A stretch of DNA of 64,000 nucleotides from Dendrobium chrysotoxum (GCA_019925795.1 CM034304.1:23886228-23950227), one strand, 5' to 3'; counted from the stretch's first letter, positions 10,550 through 22,877 are shown. Notes: generated from the sequence alone by a model not told the origin. Numbers and translations are program-made.

Positions 10550-12825
10550 CTTAATGAAGTGCAAAATAATATAAGAGATTTCCTTGTCTTCACTTACATT
10601 AAATATAAAAATACACTGATTTCTTGTTACAATTATCTCTCTTAAGAATAGAAGATGAAAAGTATAGATAAGGAAGAAGAAGAAGATTGAAGCTTGATAC
10701 GCCATCAAAAATCACCTTGATCAGGCTTGAATCTTGAGGCATATTTGAATTGAAAACTTTCAAAATTATATTTGAGACCATCCAAACTCTGATCTCAGCA
10801 AACTTATAGGTAAATTGAAGGTCTAGACAAGATAAACCCAATGACACCAAAAGCTGTTCAATCTGAGTATAAAAGTGCTCAAATCAAGGGCTTAAAGTAT
10901 ATTTAAAAGTTTTAGAACATTAATTGGATGACCAAATGATCTCCAAATTTTACATGCTTATAATCGAATCGATCGGCTCGATGAAACAAATTCAATGAGC
11001 GTAAGATCATTTAATTCTAACCTCGTTAAGGCAGCTAAATGCTTGACAAATGATCTATAATTAAGGGAATCAATATAGACCATTTAATGGAGCACACTGA
11101 ATTTTTTATTTTTTAATTTTTTAGTGTTAACTATCCCTCTGTGGACACTTAATTTCTATAATATCCCTCAAGGAAAATTACATGTTTGTTTAAACCATCT
11201 CTTCTTTTAGAAAGAAAGATCCTTGTATCACCTACTACATAGTAGATTTTTCAATTGGGCTAGACCGGTATTTTTTTCCTTTATAGATTTTTCACATAAA
11301 AATTTTTGGTCTTACTATTTTTATCTTTGCGTGTTAAATTTTTATACAATGTTAAGATGTAAAATATATATTCCACCAACTCAAATTTTCTAACATGCAA
11401 TAAAGCTGAATCTACGGAGTCCAATCTTAGGTGATACCTCTTCAATCATCCCTACCTACTACCTCCTTTTTTATGAGCCCTCTAAAGAAGGCTCCATTGA
11501 ATGCATTCTATGGGGCATACTTTCCAAATTCCTTGAGGCATGAATAGCATGGTGAATGTCATCATGTCATGGGATCATGGGTGATTTAGTATATTGGCAT
11601 ACCATTGTAAAAGATTATCCTGCTAATGTAAATCCTAGAGCAAGTAAGACTCAACTCCCAGTTAACAAATAAAACTCATAGAACTGAGGTGGATCCGAGC
11701 AGTACATGTGTCAATAGTACTTAGATATAGATGAGAACACATCATCCATAATGATTACTTGAAGTGGAGACATAAAAGCTTCAGGGTAGTTATATACCAT
11801 CAAGGAAGAGAAAAAAAAACACAATTCTAGGGGATAGAACATCATAGATTTTGATAATAGTTCAATCGAATGACCTATACCTTTCAAATCTCTACTTTTA
11901 CAACCTCCAGTTAGTCAAAAGTAATGCTTCAAGACACCACAAGCTACAACCTTATCAACCTACCTTGTGTGACAACCCAAGGCTTAATTTGCCATGCTTC
12001 ATTATCATTAGCTGCAGATCATGCCCTGACTCGAGCATTGATATTGTCTACTAGGGAACATTAGGATAGCATCAAATACATGCACAAACATAAAAAATGG
12101 AAAAAATAAATGTAGGGGGAAATTGGAGGAATATATAGTAGATATAAGAAACTTATGTTGTCTGGGGGGGGCGAGGATGTCTTTCTCTTCTTCAGCTTGA
12201 ATAATAAGGGCATCCTCATCTTACTTATTACAATTATTCTAACTAGATTCCCCCTGAATAGTGATGCTTATTCCATCAATTGCATAGTGGGCATAGGTCA
12301 TTTGATTGAACTATTATCAAAATCTATGATGTTATGTCCCCTAGGATTGTGTTATTTTTTTTTTTCTCTTCCTTGATGGTATATAATTGTTCTGTATCTT
12401 TCATGTCTCCTCTTGAAAGTAGAATTTTGAAAGGTACCAAAAGGAATGATAACTTAGGGGGAATTATAACACATTACACCCTCCTATAGTGGGGATTGGG
12501 CATGGGTTGTTAAGACATGACGTTCTATTCATGCACGAACACAATCATAGGGATGGCTTAGACCATGTTGGGACTGATTTGAGCCATGCTAGCATTGTGG
12601 GTAGTCTAGGACAAAGAGTTGTGTTGTGGAAGCTTCTCAATAATGTGGATATTTTTCTAAAACCCTATTTTTATATTTTGAATCCACTGTAGAAAATTAT
12701 TTATGTCTTTCGAGATCATATGCTATTCTTAATATCATACTTGATTATAAAAATAAAATTTTCAAATATGCAGTTTATTTTTCATATATCATCAAAGAAT
12801 CGACTTTATTTTTCTATCTTTGAAG

Positions 12826-12938
12826 ATCAACTAGAAGTTGTCGAACCGGTGGGCATAGATGGCCTTCCACATTCTTTTATTGATATGCTTGATCCTAGAA
12901 CTGACCTTCAAGGAAAATTTCTTGTTAGGGAAATGCAG
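12826..12938 (+). pseudogene. Exon-like island of unknown function
   Basis: The stretch encodes about 37 residues beginning DQLEVVEPVGIDGLPHSFID. It is bounded by a possible acceptor (pyrimidine-rich tract then TTTGAAG) and a good donor (ATGCAG followed by GTAACA). The residue composition looks like real protein, unlike the surrounding AT-rich frames, and a continuous frame runs through to 13028. I do not recognise the family and found no partner exons, so a gene fragment or relic is the cautious reading. Confidence 0.3.
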
Positions 12939-13035
12939 GTAACAGAGCAAATGAATCCTAGACATGCTGTTATAAACTTGACCTTCAAACCAACTTCAAT
13001 GAGGATATGTCAACCAAAATTATTATAGGCACCAG

Positions 13036-13185
13036 AGCAAGTTGATGAACATCCTTAGTATCCTGATAGGAACTTATTCTAACTTTTTCAACCTCACCCT
13101 CCTCACCATCACTCAAAACAGCCCACATTTTCTTATTCTTTAGTGAATCAACAAGTTTTTGTGGGATGCCCTCTGAAGAAGTCAT
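13036..13185 (-). pseudogene. Second exon-like island on the opposite strand, function unknown
   Basis: The minus strand encodes a protein-like stretch including SSEGIPQKLVDSLKNKKMW and DGEEGEVEKVRISSYQD, with no stop across it. It is convergent with the 12826-12938 island about 100 bases away, so the two cannot be exons of one simple transcript. Captured gene fragments inside an unrecognised transposon would explain the arrangement, but no boundaries were found. Confidence 0.25.
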
Positions 13186-13349
13186 TTAAATTGCTCTTGA
13201 TCACATTCAATTTCTTGATCACAACATCCTTGTGATGCCACATGCATCCATTAATGTAGTAACATATTTTTTATTTATTTAGATCTAACTTGGGTATACA
13301 TTTTTTAATATTATATAAATTAGAAGACACTAGATTATATATTATATTA

Positions 13350-13696
13350 GGCTTTATTTGAGACAGCTTTCTTAATATTTTAAAGCAGCTTTTTATTACA
13401 AAATTTCTTGCTCAAAATAATTTTATACTAAAAAGTTTTTTTTCAAAAAGTAATAAGAAAGCTGTCCCAAATGGAGTCTTTGACCACTATTTTTTTGTTG
13501 CTTTCAAAAAAATTTTGTACTAGAAAATAGCTTTAAAAAGAAGCAAAAAAGCCGTCCAAAACGAAGCCTTAGACTTGTTTGGGACAGCTTTCGTACTCTT
13601 TATAAACAAATTTTTTAGTACCAACATTTTTTGAAAAAAAAATTATACTAAAAAGTTACTTTAGAAAGCAGTAAGAAAGCTATCCCAAAAGAAGCC
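13350..13696. mobile_element. Cluster of Tourist-like (PIF/Harbinger) MITEs
   Basis: Two near-complete copies (about 13350-13478 and 13572-13696) and a half copy (13479-13568) lie head to tail. Each complete copy starts like GGCTTTGTTTGGGACAGC and ends with its inverted form, GCTGTCCCAAACGAAGCC. The cluster is bounded by TTA at 13347-13349 and 13697-13699, the 3-bp target of PIF/Harbinger elements. The internal arms can fold back on each other. Related copies occur at 17857, 57732, 58575 and 58785. Confidence 0.75.
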
Positions 13697-13699
13697 TTA

Positions 13700-14780
13700 C
13701 TCTTATTAATAGTCCAATAAACTAATTGAAATATTCTCAGGGCATGTTAAAATATATTTCATACCAATATTTTAACTTTTGTAAATATTTCAAACTCATT
13801 AGTGGATCCATATCATAATTTTTGTTAGGCTACATGTAAAGAATTATAAAATTATTTAGCTTTATTATTAAGAGAGTTTTTAATGGGTTTTCCGAATTGC
13901 GAGTAATAATACTTCTCATAGCTTTTTATTTATTTTTCATTTGATGGCGTATAGATGGTTAATGCAATATGATAAGATTATTAAGTGGCCGGCACATATG
14001 GATGTAATTGAATCAAGCCGGCATACGGGCTAGCTTGGGTTCTGCTCAGTTAATGAGTCAAATTTGAGCCAATCACGACTTGACTGATCAGTTCGTAAGC
14101 CTACTCGTTTGAAAAATTATTAGTACAAATTAACTTAAAATATGTTAAAATTAAAAGATTATAGAATTAAATAGTTAAAAAAATTTAAAAATTCTCTCTC
14201 TTTTATTATTTTTAGTAAATTATTTTTAATTATTTCTCATTTAAATTTTTTATTCTTTTATTATATTATTAATTGCCTCATAACCTCAACTTCTAAAGAA
14301 AAATAAACAAATCTTTACCATCAGCCAAATCAGCTCCTCCTTAAGAGGTCTTTTATGAAGCTGAAAAAAGAACATCAGATTGAAATAATAATCAAAAGTA
14401 ACTATGATTCAAGTTTAATAAAAAAAAAAAAAAAAGTTTGATAAAGCAAAGGACAAATGCTAAGCAAGAGAGACTAAAAGTATTAATTAGTTCGAGTAGA
14501 GTATCATGTTGTAGAAATAAGCTTGATCTGAATTTGATTAATTAATTAGCTCAAGCTCAAGTTTGGAGTAACTCTAGCTCCACTCAAGTCATTTTCATTT
14601 AAGCCAATTAAGGCAAATTCGTGCACACATCACATACACAAAGACTTAAACACAAGACCTCTTAGTTGATTGCCTAAGCTCTCAACCAACAGGTCAGGGT
14701 GGGTTGTGTAGTCATTTTCACCCTTACTTGCACGATCTAAGTGGCCGCAGGTATGAGTCTTGAGAGAGGCGAGGAAACAC
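13700..14780. other. Anonymous AT-rich DNA
   Basis: No gene is supported. A short stretch near 14000-14110 is less AT-rich and may be a scrap of an older repeat. A poly-A run lies near 14420-14435. Nothing else was recognised. Confidence 0.35.
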
Positions 14781-14849
14781 CTATTATGCCCTTGATCGAA
14801 GGGCTGAGATCAGATATCTCCCCCTAAGACTACTACAGCAGCTTGAGGT

Positions 14850-16663
14850 AGCAGAAATCAAAACTGACCTGCCTGACTGATTTAACCTGATCCCAACCTG
14901 ATTATACAAATGAGTCCAAAAACTAATCATGTACCTGACTAGACGGGTTACCAAGTTAACCTGACCCAACTCGCATGAGCGTGACCGCGAGGTTGTGCGA
15001 ATGCGACTAGGCGAGGCAGGACCGTGCATGAGTGCTTAATTGTGGGTGTGATTGCCTCCAGGCGAGGCGCGTGCACGAGGGCTAGGCGAGTGTGTGAAGG
15101 TGAGGCCTGGAAGATGGGGAGGCAAGTGTGTGGGACCGCACGTAAGTGCCCTAGAGCAGCTGCGGACAAGGATGAGGCCATTTCGCAGGCAAGGGCGAGG
15201 CCTAGGCGAGCAATGCTGCTTATGCAGGAGCGGGTGCGCGAGTCCGGGTTGGGGCAAGGCACCTTTGCCTGTGGGGTTGCTGGCGTGGTCGAAGTGCATG
15301 GACTCGTGTCAAATCAGGCTAAATTTGGGTTAGCGGAATAACCCGGATCCAAGGGCAGATCTAGCATGGGGGCCCGGGGGGCACGTGCCCCCACTGATTG
15401 CTTCAGTAATGCCTGGTTAAGGCTAGTTATGATTTGCCAAAAAAAAAAAAAAAAAAAAACTAATTATGGTAATCCTTAATTACCGAATCAAACCGCGCTA
15501 CGTGCTTACCTCCTAATTTAATTATTTTTTCCTTCGGCTGTTCCGCGCTTCATTCCAGTTCTCAAACCTGCACTTCCTTCCGCCGTTCTGCTGTCAGTTT
15601 TTTCTTCTGACAGTCATGAAGAGTCCCCCGCAACCCCGCTTATTTCAGGAAGGTAACTCATCAAGCGGCTCAAATAGACGTGTGAATTGAGAAGTGTGGT
15701 CGAATGGGGGCTGCAGAGAAGAAAAAAACAATCTAATGTAATATTTATATTTATTCTCGTTAATTTGTTTCGCTAAGCGGTTCGCCTCTACCTCTAGGGA
15801 TTTCTTGTTTTCCTTTGCTTGCCATCTTTGCACTGCCGCAAGCCAGAAATTCCTTCAGGTTCTTGGCTTTTTTTTTTAATTGTATCTCATGCTCTCTCTA
15901 CTCTTTCTTCTCCTTTGAGAACCCTAGGTTTAAATTTCCTCATTTATTGCAGTATCTATTTCGAGACCAACTCAAGCTTTGGCCTTTGGCTCCAGTTCCG
16001 ACGATAAGAAGTTTAGCTTGTTCATCTTCTTCCCCAAGGCAAATTTCTGAGGTGAGAATGCCTTTCTCTGAAGTTAAAATAATTTGTGCTTAATAATTTT
16101 ATTTTTTTCCTATCTTTTCTTGCTTATTTTTGACCTACTGAGGCTTTCGTTGGTTAGGAATTCTTCATTTGATTATTTTTATGAAAGCTCTTACGGTAGT
16201 TTTTTTAAATCTTGTAAATGGTGTGTTGTCGAGTAGTTGTTCTTTATTTAATTTTTAACGGTTTTTCTAACAGTGCTAAGAAAATATGAGGAATTTTTAG
16301 CTTTTTAATTTTGATTAAAAGTGGCTTGTTAATATAATTTTTTGCATTATTTTAAGATTTAGATTAAATAATTTTTATTTTTTATTAATATTTGAAAATT
16401 ATATTGTTAGATTAGTGCCATTACTTAAATAATTTGGAGTCCTCACATGAAAGTAATTCTGGCTCCGCCACATGAAAAATTATATATATTTTTAAATTCA
16501 ATAATTTGTGCCCCCACATGAAAAAAATTCTGGCTCCGCCTCTGCCCGGATCCGATCCGATTTTTTAAACAGGTCAAAAATTAAAACTCAAACTCGACCC
16601 GTTTGTTAAACGGGTCGACCCGAACCGAAATTTTTCTGATCGGATCAATAATTGACGCCCCTA
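14850..16663. mobile_element. Second GACCCG-rich hAT-like element, interrupted by another hAT
   Basis: The right end at 16552-16663 has AACTCGACCCG and AACGGGTCGACCCG motifs and terminates TTGACGCCCCTA, nearly the right terminus of the intron-3 element (TTGACACCCCTA). To the left, 14850-15340 repeats CCTGAC/GACCCA motifs and then becomes strongly GC-rich, the same architecture as 2439-3020. The 1195-bp hAT at 15350-16544 splits the two halves. The left terminus and outer TSD were not found, so the left boundary is a guess. The open frames at 15024-15341 come from the GC-rich core. Confidence 0.5.
15350..16544. mobile_element. Non-autonomous hAT element nested in the GACCCG-rich element
   Basis: The 15-bp ends pair as CAAGGGCAGATCTAG (left) and, inverted, CAGAGGCGGAGCCAG (right). 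The second form is a very common plant hAT terminus. An identical 8-bp TSD, CCCGGATC, lies at 15342-15349 and 16545-16552. The interior holds a GGGGGCCCGGGGGGCACG palindromic stretch near the left end, a poly-A run near 15441-15459, and leader-like sequence with pyrimidine tracts at 15790-16050. There is no transposase domain, so it is probably a deletion derivative. Near the right end CTGGCTCCGCC occurs twice (about 16460 and 16531). Confidence 0.82.
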
Positions 16664-16671
16664 CATAACAT

Positions 16672-17853
16672 GTTGTTGGCCATTAAAAGTACGAAGCAGC
16701 TTGCCGTGCAAGGTGTGAAATCCATCTAACCGCTAACTTGTAAATTAAATGTGCTGTTATTGCGTAGCTGTACATGTATGGAATATGGTAAGGATACATA
16801 CAGTATACGTATTAAATGAATTAAATGTTTTGTTCCTCATCTATATTATTAATCTATGTTTGTCTTTTATAATTTGATGTACAAATACCTTTCGAATAGC
16901 TCGTTTGTAATGGAAAAATATTTCGATTTGTGTCAGGATTTGGGCTTCATATTAGTTTTGATTATTGATCAGGAATTCAAGCTTATTTTGCAAATGATCT
17001 GAAGCACTTTGGTGGCTTCTTCTCCACTCCAAAACTTTTTGGTGAGAACTTCGTATCTTTGTGCTTTGCTCACTTTCTCTCTCTTTTCTGAAAAATTATT
17101 AGGTGTAGACAACGTAATATGACAGTCAAGTGCAATGTACTTTAGTAGAGTTGTATATATATATATATTTGAAATATTTAGGTCAATTAAGTCAAATTCA
17201 TATGCACACATATCACATACGTAAGATTCAAACTCAAAACCTCTTGATTAGTAACTGAAACTCCCAACTAACAGACTAAAATGAGCTGTGTAGAATTATA
17301 TGCTCATTATGCACTCTTCTTTTTGAGTACACAATGCTAAGTATATAGTTACTATACAGTTACATGTTTGTGTTGTTTGAATGTAGAAGTACGTACGTTG
17401 TCCGCATCTAATAATTTCTCCCATTTTTTTCCTATATGTTGGCCATTCTGAAAAACCAAAACTCGAAAATTCTCCTTATAGATGATAATATAGTATAAAT
17501 TTTATATAAATTTTTTTTTGGAGTGTACAATACCCACTTGGAGCATTGCCATTTGCCTAAAAAAACAAGTGAGAGTAAGAGAGAGAGAGAGAGGGAGAGA
17601 GAGAATGGCTATTCATGCATGCTGATGGAATGGATACGAATAAAATATAGGGAATACGTGTTGTGCTTCTGTGCTTTGGATGTTACTTAGTACCTAAATT
17701 GATAATGATATTTGAACTTAATGTTATTATCTAAAAATTTAATTTTTTTTATAACAAATTTATGCCTCAATACTTGATATATTCGAAAATAATGAACTAA
17801 CCATAGCTTCTTAACTGTATAGCATGCATATCATGGTTAATAATAGCCTTTTC
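16672..17853. other. Anonymous AT-rich DNA
   Basis: No gene is supported. The minus-strand frame at 16969-17211 has no recognisable domain. A short GA run lies near 17578-17602. Confidence 0.35.
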
Positions 17854-17856
17854 TTA

Positions 17857-17967
17857 GGCTTTGTTAGGAACAATTTTGTTGTTTTCTAAAATAATTTTTT
17901 ACTTGAAAAATTTATAATTCTAAAAATAGTTTTAGAAAGCAGTGAGAAAGCTATTCCAAACAAAATC
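17857..17967. mobile_element. Tourist-like MITE
   Basis: The element starts GGCTTTGTTAGGAAC and ends with the matching inverted form, TTCCAAACAAAATC. It is flanked by TTA at 17854-17856 and 17968-17970. Its sequence and TTA target agree with the family at 13350-13696. Confidence 0.7.
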
Positions 17968-17970
17968 TTA

Positions 17971-18561
17971 ATCACGAATGGTGAAGAATCAAAAAAAAAA
18001 AAAAAAAAAAAAAATTCCAGCGGAAGCAAAACAAGCAATTTTTGGCAAAATCGCCATCACAAAAAATATAATCAAAGCCTTTTCTCTATGATTTTTTCTT
18101 GATTTCTTCGAAGATCTAAAAGAAAATCTCGATCTCTTTGAAGTTTTTCAATCAACTTGAAATTTCTCCTCGTAGATTTTGTTTAAGAAAGATTTGAAGT
18201 TAATATGTTTATAATTTATTTCTTTAAGAAAAAATTCTAAGTATAACTAGCAAATCTGATTAAATTAATATTAATAAGTTGTTTATTTCAAATTTTATGG
18301 TTTAATTAAATATGAGACTTAATAATTATATTAGAACTTGATGTTAATCCTATTCTTATAAAATCACAAAATTAGACTAAATATAATAGTTATTAATATT
18401 CTATCAAGAGCATGATTAATATTAGGTAGATTTACGTACATACATATATACTACTAATTTTTTTTTTATTTATATATCTAGCTAATACATAAAATTTGAT
18501 AATTAATTATATAATATCATAATTTTTTAATGATACTCATATTAAGTATTAACTTATTTAA

Positions 18562-18607
<46 letters not shown>

Positions 18608-18744
18608 TAATTCAGTTAGACAGGGGGATGTTAGATATTTATTGCAGTTATTTGTAGCAGCGGTAACTAAACCGTTGCTTTAGCCACTCATTCCCAATTG
18701 TTTTAACTAGTAGTTTTTTTTTGGGTCTAGTTCCACACTCGCCT
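17971..18744. other. AT-rich spacer with poly-A run
   Basis: A 24-bp A run occupies 17991-18014. The rest is AT-rich and without recognisable genes up to the MULE target site. A short AGCGGTAACTAAACCG motif near 18659 resembles CACTA sub-terminal repeats. Confidence 0.35.
18569..18604. repeat. (TA)18 microsatellite
   Basis: Uninterrupted TA dinucleotide run ending just before TATACACTAATTC. Confidence 0.9.
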
Positions 18745-18753
18745 GCCTTGTTC

Positions 18754-18910
18754 AAATTTTTATTGGGTGCGGACTCCCGACGTAGCTCTACGTCCGGAGT
18801 CCAATAATATCGTGCCACGTGGATCACAATGACCCAACCATTCTATTTACCACATTTTTCCCAATTACAGCGTGGCCCGACGACCCGACCCGCCCCATTC
18901 GTGAAAAATT
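18754..18910 (+). repeat. MULE left terminal inverted repeat
   Basis: About 157 bp that align, inverted, with 26802-26958. Shared blocks include AAATTTTTATTGGGTG, GCCACGTGGATCA, TTTCCCAATTACA and TGCCCCATTCG-like sequence. Differences are mostly C/T and G/A transitions, as expected for an aged, methylated element. Confidence 0.88.
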
Positions 18911-19233
18911 AAAATTTTCAAAATGAGCCGAAGCGTTTCAATTTTGCACAACAAAATGACCTGAAGCGTTTCAGTTTTGCACTATCGAACGAGCGTTTCA
19001 GTTTACTCCACATTTATAAGAAAGAGTTGTAGGCGATCTTCATCTTCTGTCTTCATCTTCTACACGAGGCCACTTCGTTTACTCCACTTTTTCGTTGCAG
19101 AAACAGAAGGCATGGCTAAGGTATATTTTTTCATAGTAGAATAACTTATATTCATTTATATTTGTCACGTTTATGGTTTATGGTTAGGGTTTTTTGTATA
19201 TGCTGTAGTGGTTTATGGTTTGTATCTCTCCGT

Positions 19234-19640
19234 ACTGTTGGGTACCCCATCTGGGTACCACTAAGTACCTCATCTGGGTACCCAGCGGTATCCCGTCTGG
19301 GTACCCAGCGGTACCCCGTCTGGGTACCTCTCTGTTCATTGCGAAAACAATAATGCATGGCTAATATCAAGTTTTTGTTAACAGGGCAAGTTCTAAAATT
19401 CCTGTAAATGACACGTTTAGGGTGAGGGTTTTTTGTATTTTCTTAGAGGATACTAGTTTGTATATGGGTACCGTTGGGTCCCCCGTCTGGGTACCGTCGG
19501 TACTACTGGGTATCACTGGGTACTGCTGGGTACCCCGTCTGGGTACCGTCTGGGTACCCAGTTCTAGGTACTACTAGGTACCCCATCTGGGTACCACTGG
19601 GTACTACTGATTAATCCATTTGGTTAGTTTTTGTGGGTAC
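19234..19640 (+). repeat. GGTACC arrays in intron 1 of the Ulp1-like gene
   Basis: Two blocks (19234-19330 and about 19448-19640) contain GGGTACC or GGTACY roughly every 10-13 bases, joined by short spacers such as CCGTCTG, ACTG and CAGC. They lie entirely inside the predicted first intron (19121-19682). Confidence 0.85.
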
Positions 19641-21568
19641 CGCTGCATATTTTTTACTAATCAACTATAGCTAACATTGTAGGGATATGTTCCAAAGATT
19701 AATTTCTATTACAGAACATTGACATTTAGAGAAATATGCGATCATTTGGTTGAAACATTTAGGAAAGACTTTGTGGATAGACTAACGCAAATTTATCTAC
19801 ATCAGTTTCGTTTGATGCCTCACTACGTTCAAAATGTTTCATTAGTTTACAAGTTGCTGTCATTCTGGGATATAAAGAAGCAATGCTTTATCATCAAGGA
19901 TCAGAAGTTAGCATTCATCGTCGATGAAGTTTCTTTAATCTTAGGCTTGCTGAATAAAGGAAATCATTTTGACTTTGGAAGTGCCCGAATCACAGAGAAA
20001 TCCACAAATGGCATTAAGAAGGAGGTTCTTAGTCTAGATGACTTAACTCCACTTCCCAATGTCGTAAAAAAATTCATTATTTACTTGTTATCGAACCTTT
20101 TCATTCCTTTACGTAACTACCGAACACCAGCTTCTATCCTTAGTGTAGCTCGTAATGTAGATTATTTTTTATCTTACAATTGGCCAGAATTAATTAGAGA
20201 TTTTCTTGTGGGTGAGTTTGATGCAATTGCGAAGAAGTTTGCAAAAGGGTAACCACTCGGATACATGAATGATTTTGTATATATTTTAATTGTGAGTACA
20301 TACAATATATTATATTTATGCGAGATTCCTATATTTTAATTTTTTGGCTGACAATATTCTGTTTTGCTTACAGTTATGATTTCTAGAGCATACAACAGTA
20401 CACGCACTAGTGAATTCTAAATCAAGACCATGTTTTCTTCGTTGGGGTTGTGATATAATATATAGCGAAGCAGAGGCTTCTAATTTATTTAAAGGTCTCG
20501 AAGATATGCATATATTAATTTCTTTTAACAGAATAACTAGTGAGGCGAGAAAATTATTAGATACTTATCCCCCTCAACACCGATATGTATCCCTAGATCA
20601 AACATCCACTTCACCTCAAATGTTTCCCAATTTACAACTCACCTTGTGCAAACCTTGTTATGTTATTTCTTCACCTTCCAGCTCACCTTCTCCCTCCGAA
20701 CCCCCAAGCCCATTCAAACCTCCTAGCCCATAAAGCACCCACGTCCCCCCAAGGTCACTTGGACAGTAGCAACCTACTTCCCCTACTAAACTATACTATG
20801 AGAGCATTGAGGAAGCCATCAGCAAGATCATGGCTTAAAATAAAATTTTTCAGAAATGGTTAGTGCATCTTGAGGTAACAACTGCTCTGCTTGAGTGACA
20901 AGTAGTTGTAGTAGAACATCATGTATTTGAGTAGCGAGAGAAGGATGGGAGATTTGAGGCCATAGAAAAGTTTTTGTCTGAGAACTTCCATGCATTTAAA
21001 CCTTTTAATACAGGACAGCTACCAGAGTCTTCTTCAGGGATTGTAACAAATGAGAAGAAGACTCTTTCTCCTACTCTGAATGTTATTATCATCGATACCC
21101 CAATTAAATAAGATGAATTGAAGAACGCCAACCTACCTAATCTACCCAAGGAGGACAAAAAACTTTATGCAGCGAAGGTTGAGGGGCATCATGCGGATGA
21201 TGGCCTTGCTTCAACATGTAGTACTGATATAGAAAGAAGGGTGTGATGAAGGGTTTTAACGGAAGCCTAAAGAGGTTACGACCCCATTTACAACCGGTCA
21301 AAATAAGAAGAGGAAGATGACGCTAATGAAGAAAGCAGTTACAAGGTATGCTCCTCTTACTACCACTGCTATAATTCACATTGTTACCATAAAATCATCC
21401 AAACCCAGACCAGCAGTTGCTGAATTAGAATATCCTGAGAGGGCATTGATAAGTGAAGATATAAGGATGTTCATCGAGAGCTGTCTTCAAAAGTATACTA
21501 ATAAGTAAGTTTGAATTATGTTGCCGTTGTTTTATTTAATCAGTCGGTACTAAAAATTTGTAGTATAA

Positions 21569-21698
21569 GGTACCAATGAGTACCGCTGAGTACTGTTGGG
21601 TAGCACTCAGTACAGTTTAGTGTAGCTCAGCACCGCTGGGCACCACTGGGTACCACTGGGTACCGCTGGGTACCACTCGGAATCACTCGATACTGACA
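21569..21698 (+). repeat. Thirteen-unit decamer array (consensus GGTACCRCTG) in an intron of the Ulp1-like gene
   Basis: Units read in exact 10-base register: GGTACCAATG, AGTACCGCTG, AGTACTGTTG, and later GGTACCACTG, GGTACCGCTG, GGTACCACTC. The array sits within the intron 21505-21742. No unit is out of phase over 130 bp. Confidence 0.9.
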
Positions 21699-22241
21699 GC
21701 TGGATACTGAAATATCTGCTGCTGACCTTCTCTATTTTGTAGAGGTGACATTACTTATTCTAAAGGGAACGTCTATATTTTTAGAAGTCAAATAGACAAA
21801 CTTTTAATGGACCAATACCTCGACAACAACCACATTGATGCCTTCGCCATTTTGCTAGCTGAGAAGAACAAACTGTGTCCAGGCCTTTATTAACCATTCA
21901 TTTTTATTTCTAGCCTGCATTGGATAAGCTACGAAGTATTAAACTTATTCCTAAATAAATATGTATAAGTTATGCTAATATCCTTGAACATGTTCCACAA
22001 CAGAGTTCTATATTATATAAGTTTGATAGCAAACAATATGTTTCCCATGTCACTAAGGAGTCGGTTTGGGCTTCCAATTTCCTGCAGATGCTAGTATCGG
22101 ATAAGTCACATTGGACACTTCTGATAGCAAATTTGAAGATCTCAGCTTAGATTTTCTTCGATTCATTGCCTAACTTGACTCATAGGGCCATGCTTCCAGA
22201 TGTAGTAAGTAAAAATTTGTATGTTTAACTTATCAAAAATA

Positions 22242-22321
22242 GATACCGAGCGGTGCTGATCGATACCAAGCTGTACTGAGCGATACATAGCGGTACCGAG
22301 CAGTACATAGTATTACTAAGA
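22242..22321 (-). repeat. Eight-unit decamer array in the last intron of the Ulp1-like gene, opposite orientation
   Basis: Units read GATACCGAGC, GGTGCTGATC, GATACCAAGC, GATACATAGC, GGTACCGAGC in 10-base register. This is the reverse-complement form (GAGCGGTACC) of the arrays at 19234-21698. The array lies within intron 22205-22367. Confidence 0.85.
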
Positions 22322-22877
22322 GCTTATTTCGTATATACTAACCATAAAATAATAAAATTCTATGCAGATTAATCATTTGTATGAGGAAACACAGGATTAT
22401 GTGGAAAGTGACATACAGAATTGGCCACTCAGTGTTGCTAATGATACTCTAACCCACAAAAATGGCTTCGATTGTGGGATATTTTTTGTAAATATATGGA
22501 AGCTGCTATCCTTCCTCATGCTGTAAAGTGGGAAGAACTATTATATTGGCAATCTGAAATGCCTAAATATAGAGCCGAACTTGCATATGCAATTCTATGT
22601 GGAATGATAAAATAATGAGTCCACATTAATTATGGACTCATTCATCAAATTTTGTACATGTTCTTACAGAAATCATTCTATTTTGTAGTTCAGATATAAT
22701 ATATTATATTTGTCATAATATCATCACATAAAACTTGCATACGTAATTTTAGTTGTACATAATAACATCACACAGAACTACCTCTTAAGTAAAGCGCGAA
22801 CACGTTGCTGGAGTTGAGTTTGTGTAGGACAATATCTGAACTTGTCATGAACTTAAACTATAAATCTTACCAATCAC

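Larger units (their letters stand above)
9310..12480. other. Anonymous AT-rich DNA
   Basis: No gene is supported. Short open frames (for example 9412-9597, 11851-12054 and 12155-12376) show no domain or splice structure. The GA microsatellite and an LTR-like scrap near 10130-10300 are listed separately. Confidence 0.35.
19112..22615 (+). pseudogene. Ulp1-like (C48) cysteine protease gene of the MULE, disrupted
   Basis: A multi-exon reading can be followed: 19112-19120 (Met-Ala-Lys), 19683-20291, 20374-21504, 21743 to about 22204, and 22368-22615, with introns bounded by GT/AG. The N-terminal part (exon 2) resembles the DUF1985/plant-mobile-domain-like region that precedes Ulp1 domains in transposon proteins. 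The middle is Pro/Ser-rich, then helical. The C-terminal part shows the peptidase signature in order: His in SHWTLL, Asp in FFDSLPN, Cys in NGFDCGIF. This family cleaves SUMO-type modifiers; activity here is not expected. In-frame stops occur at 20250-20252 and 20377-20379, several more lie in the linker, and a 1-base frameshift follows the catalytic Cys region. Three introns contain GGTACC decamer arrays. Confidence 0.8.

Noticed and set aside
10424..10708. Minus-strand ORF with a Ser-Leu repeat
   Set aside because: Produced by the GA microsatellite.
15024..15341. Overlapping open frames on both strands
   Set aside because: Artefacts of GC-rich repeat sequence in the split GACCCG-rich element.
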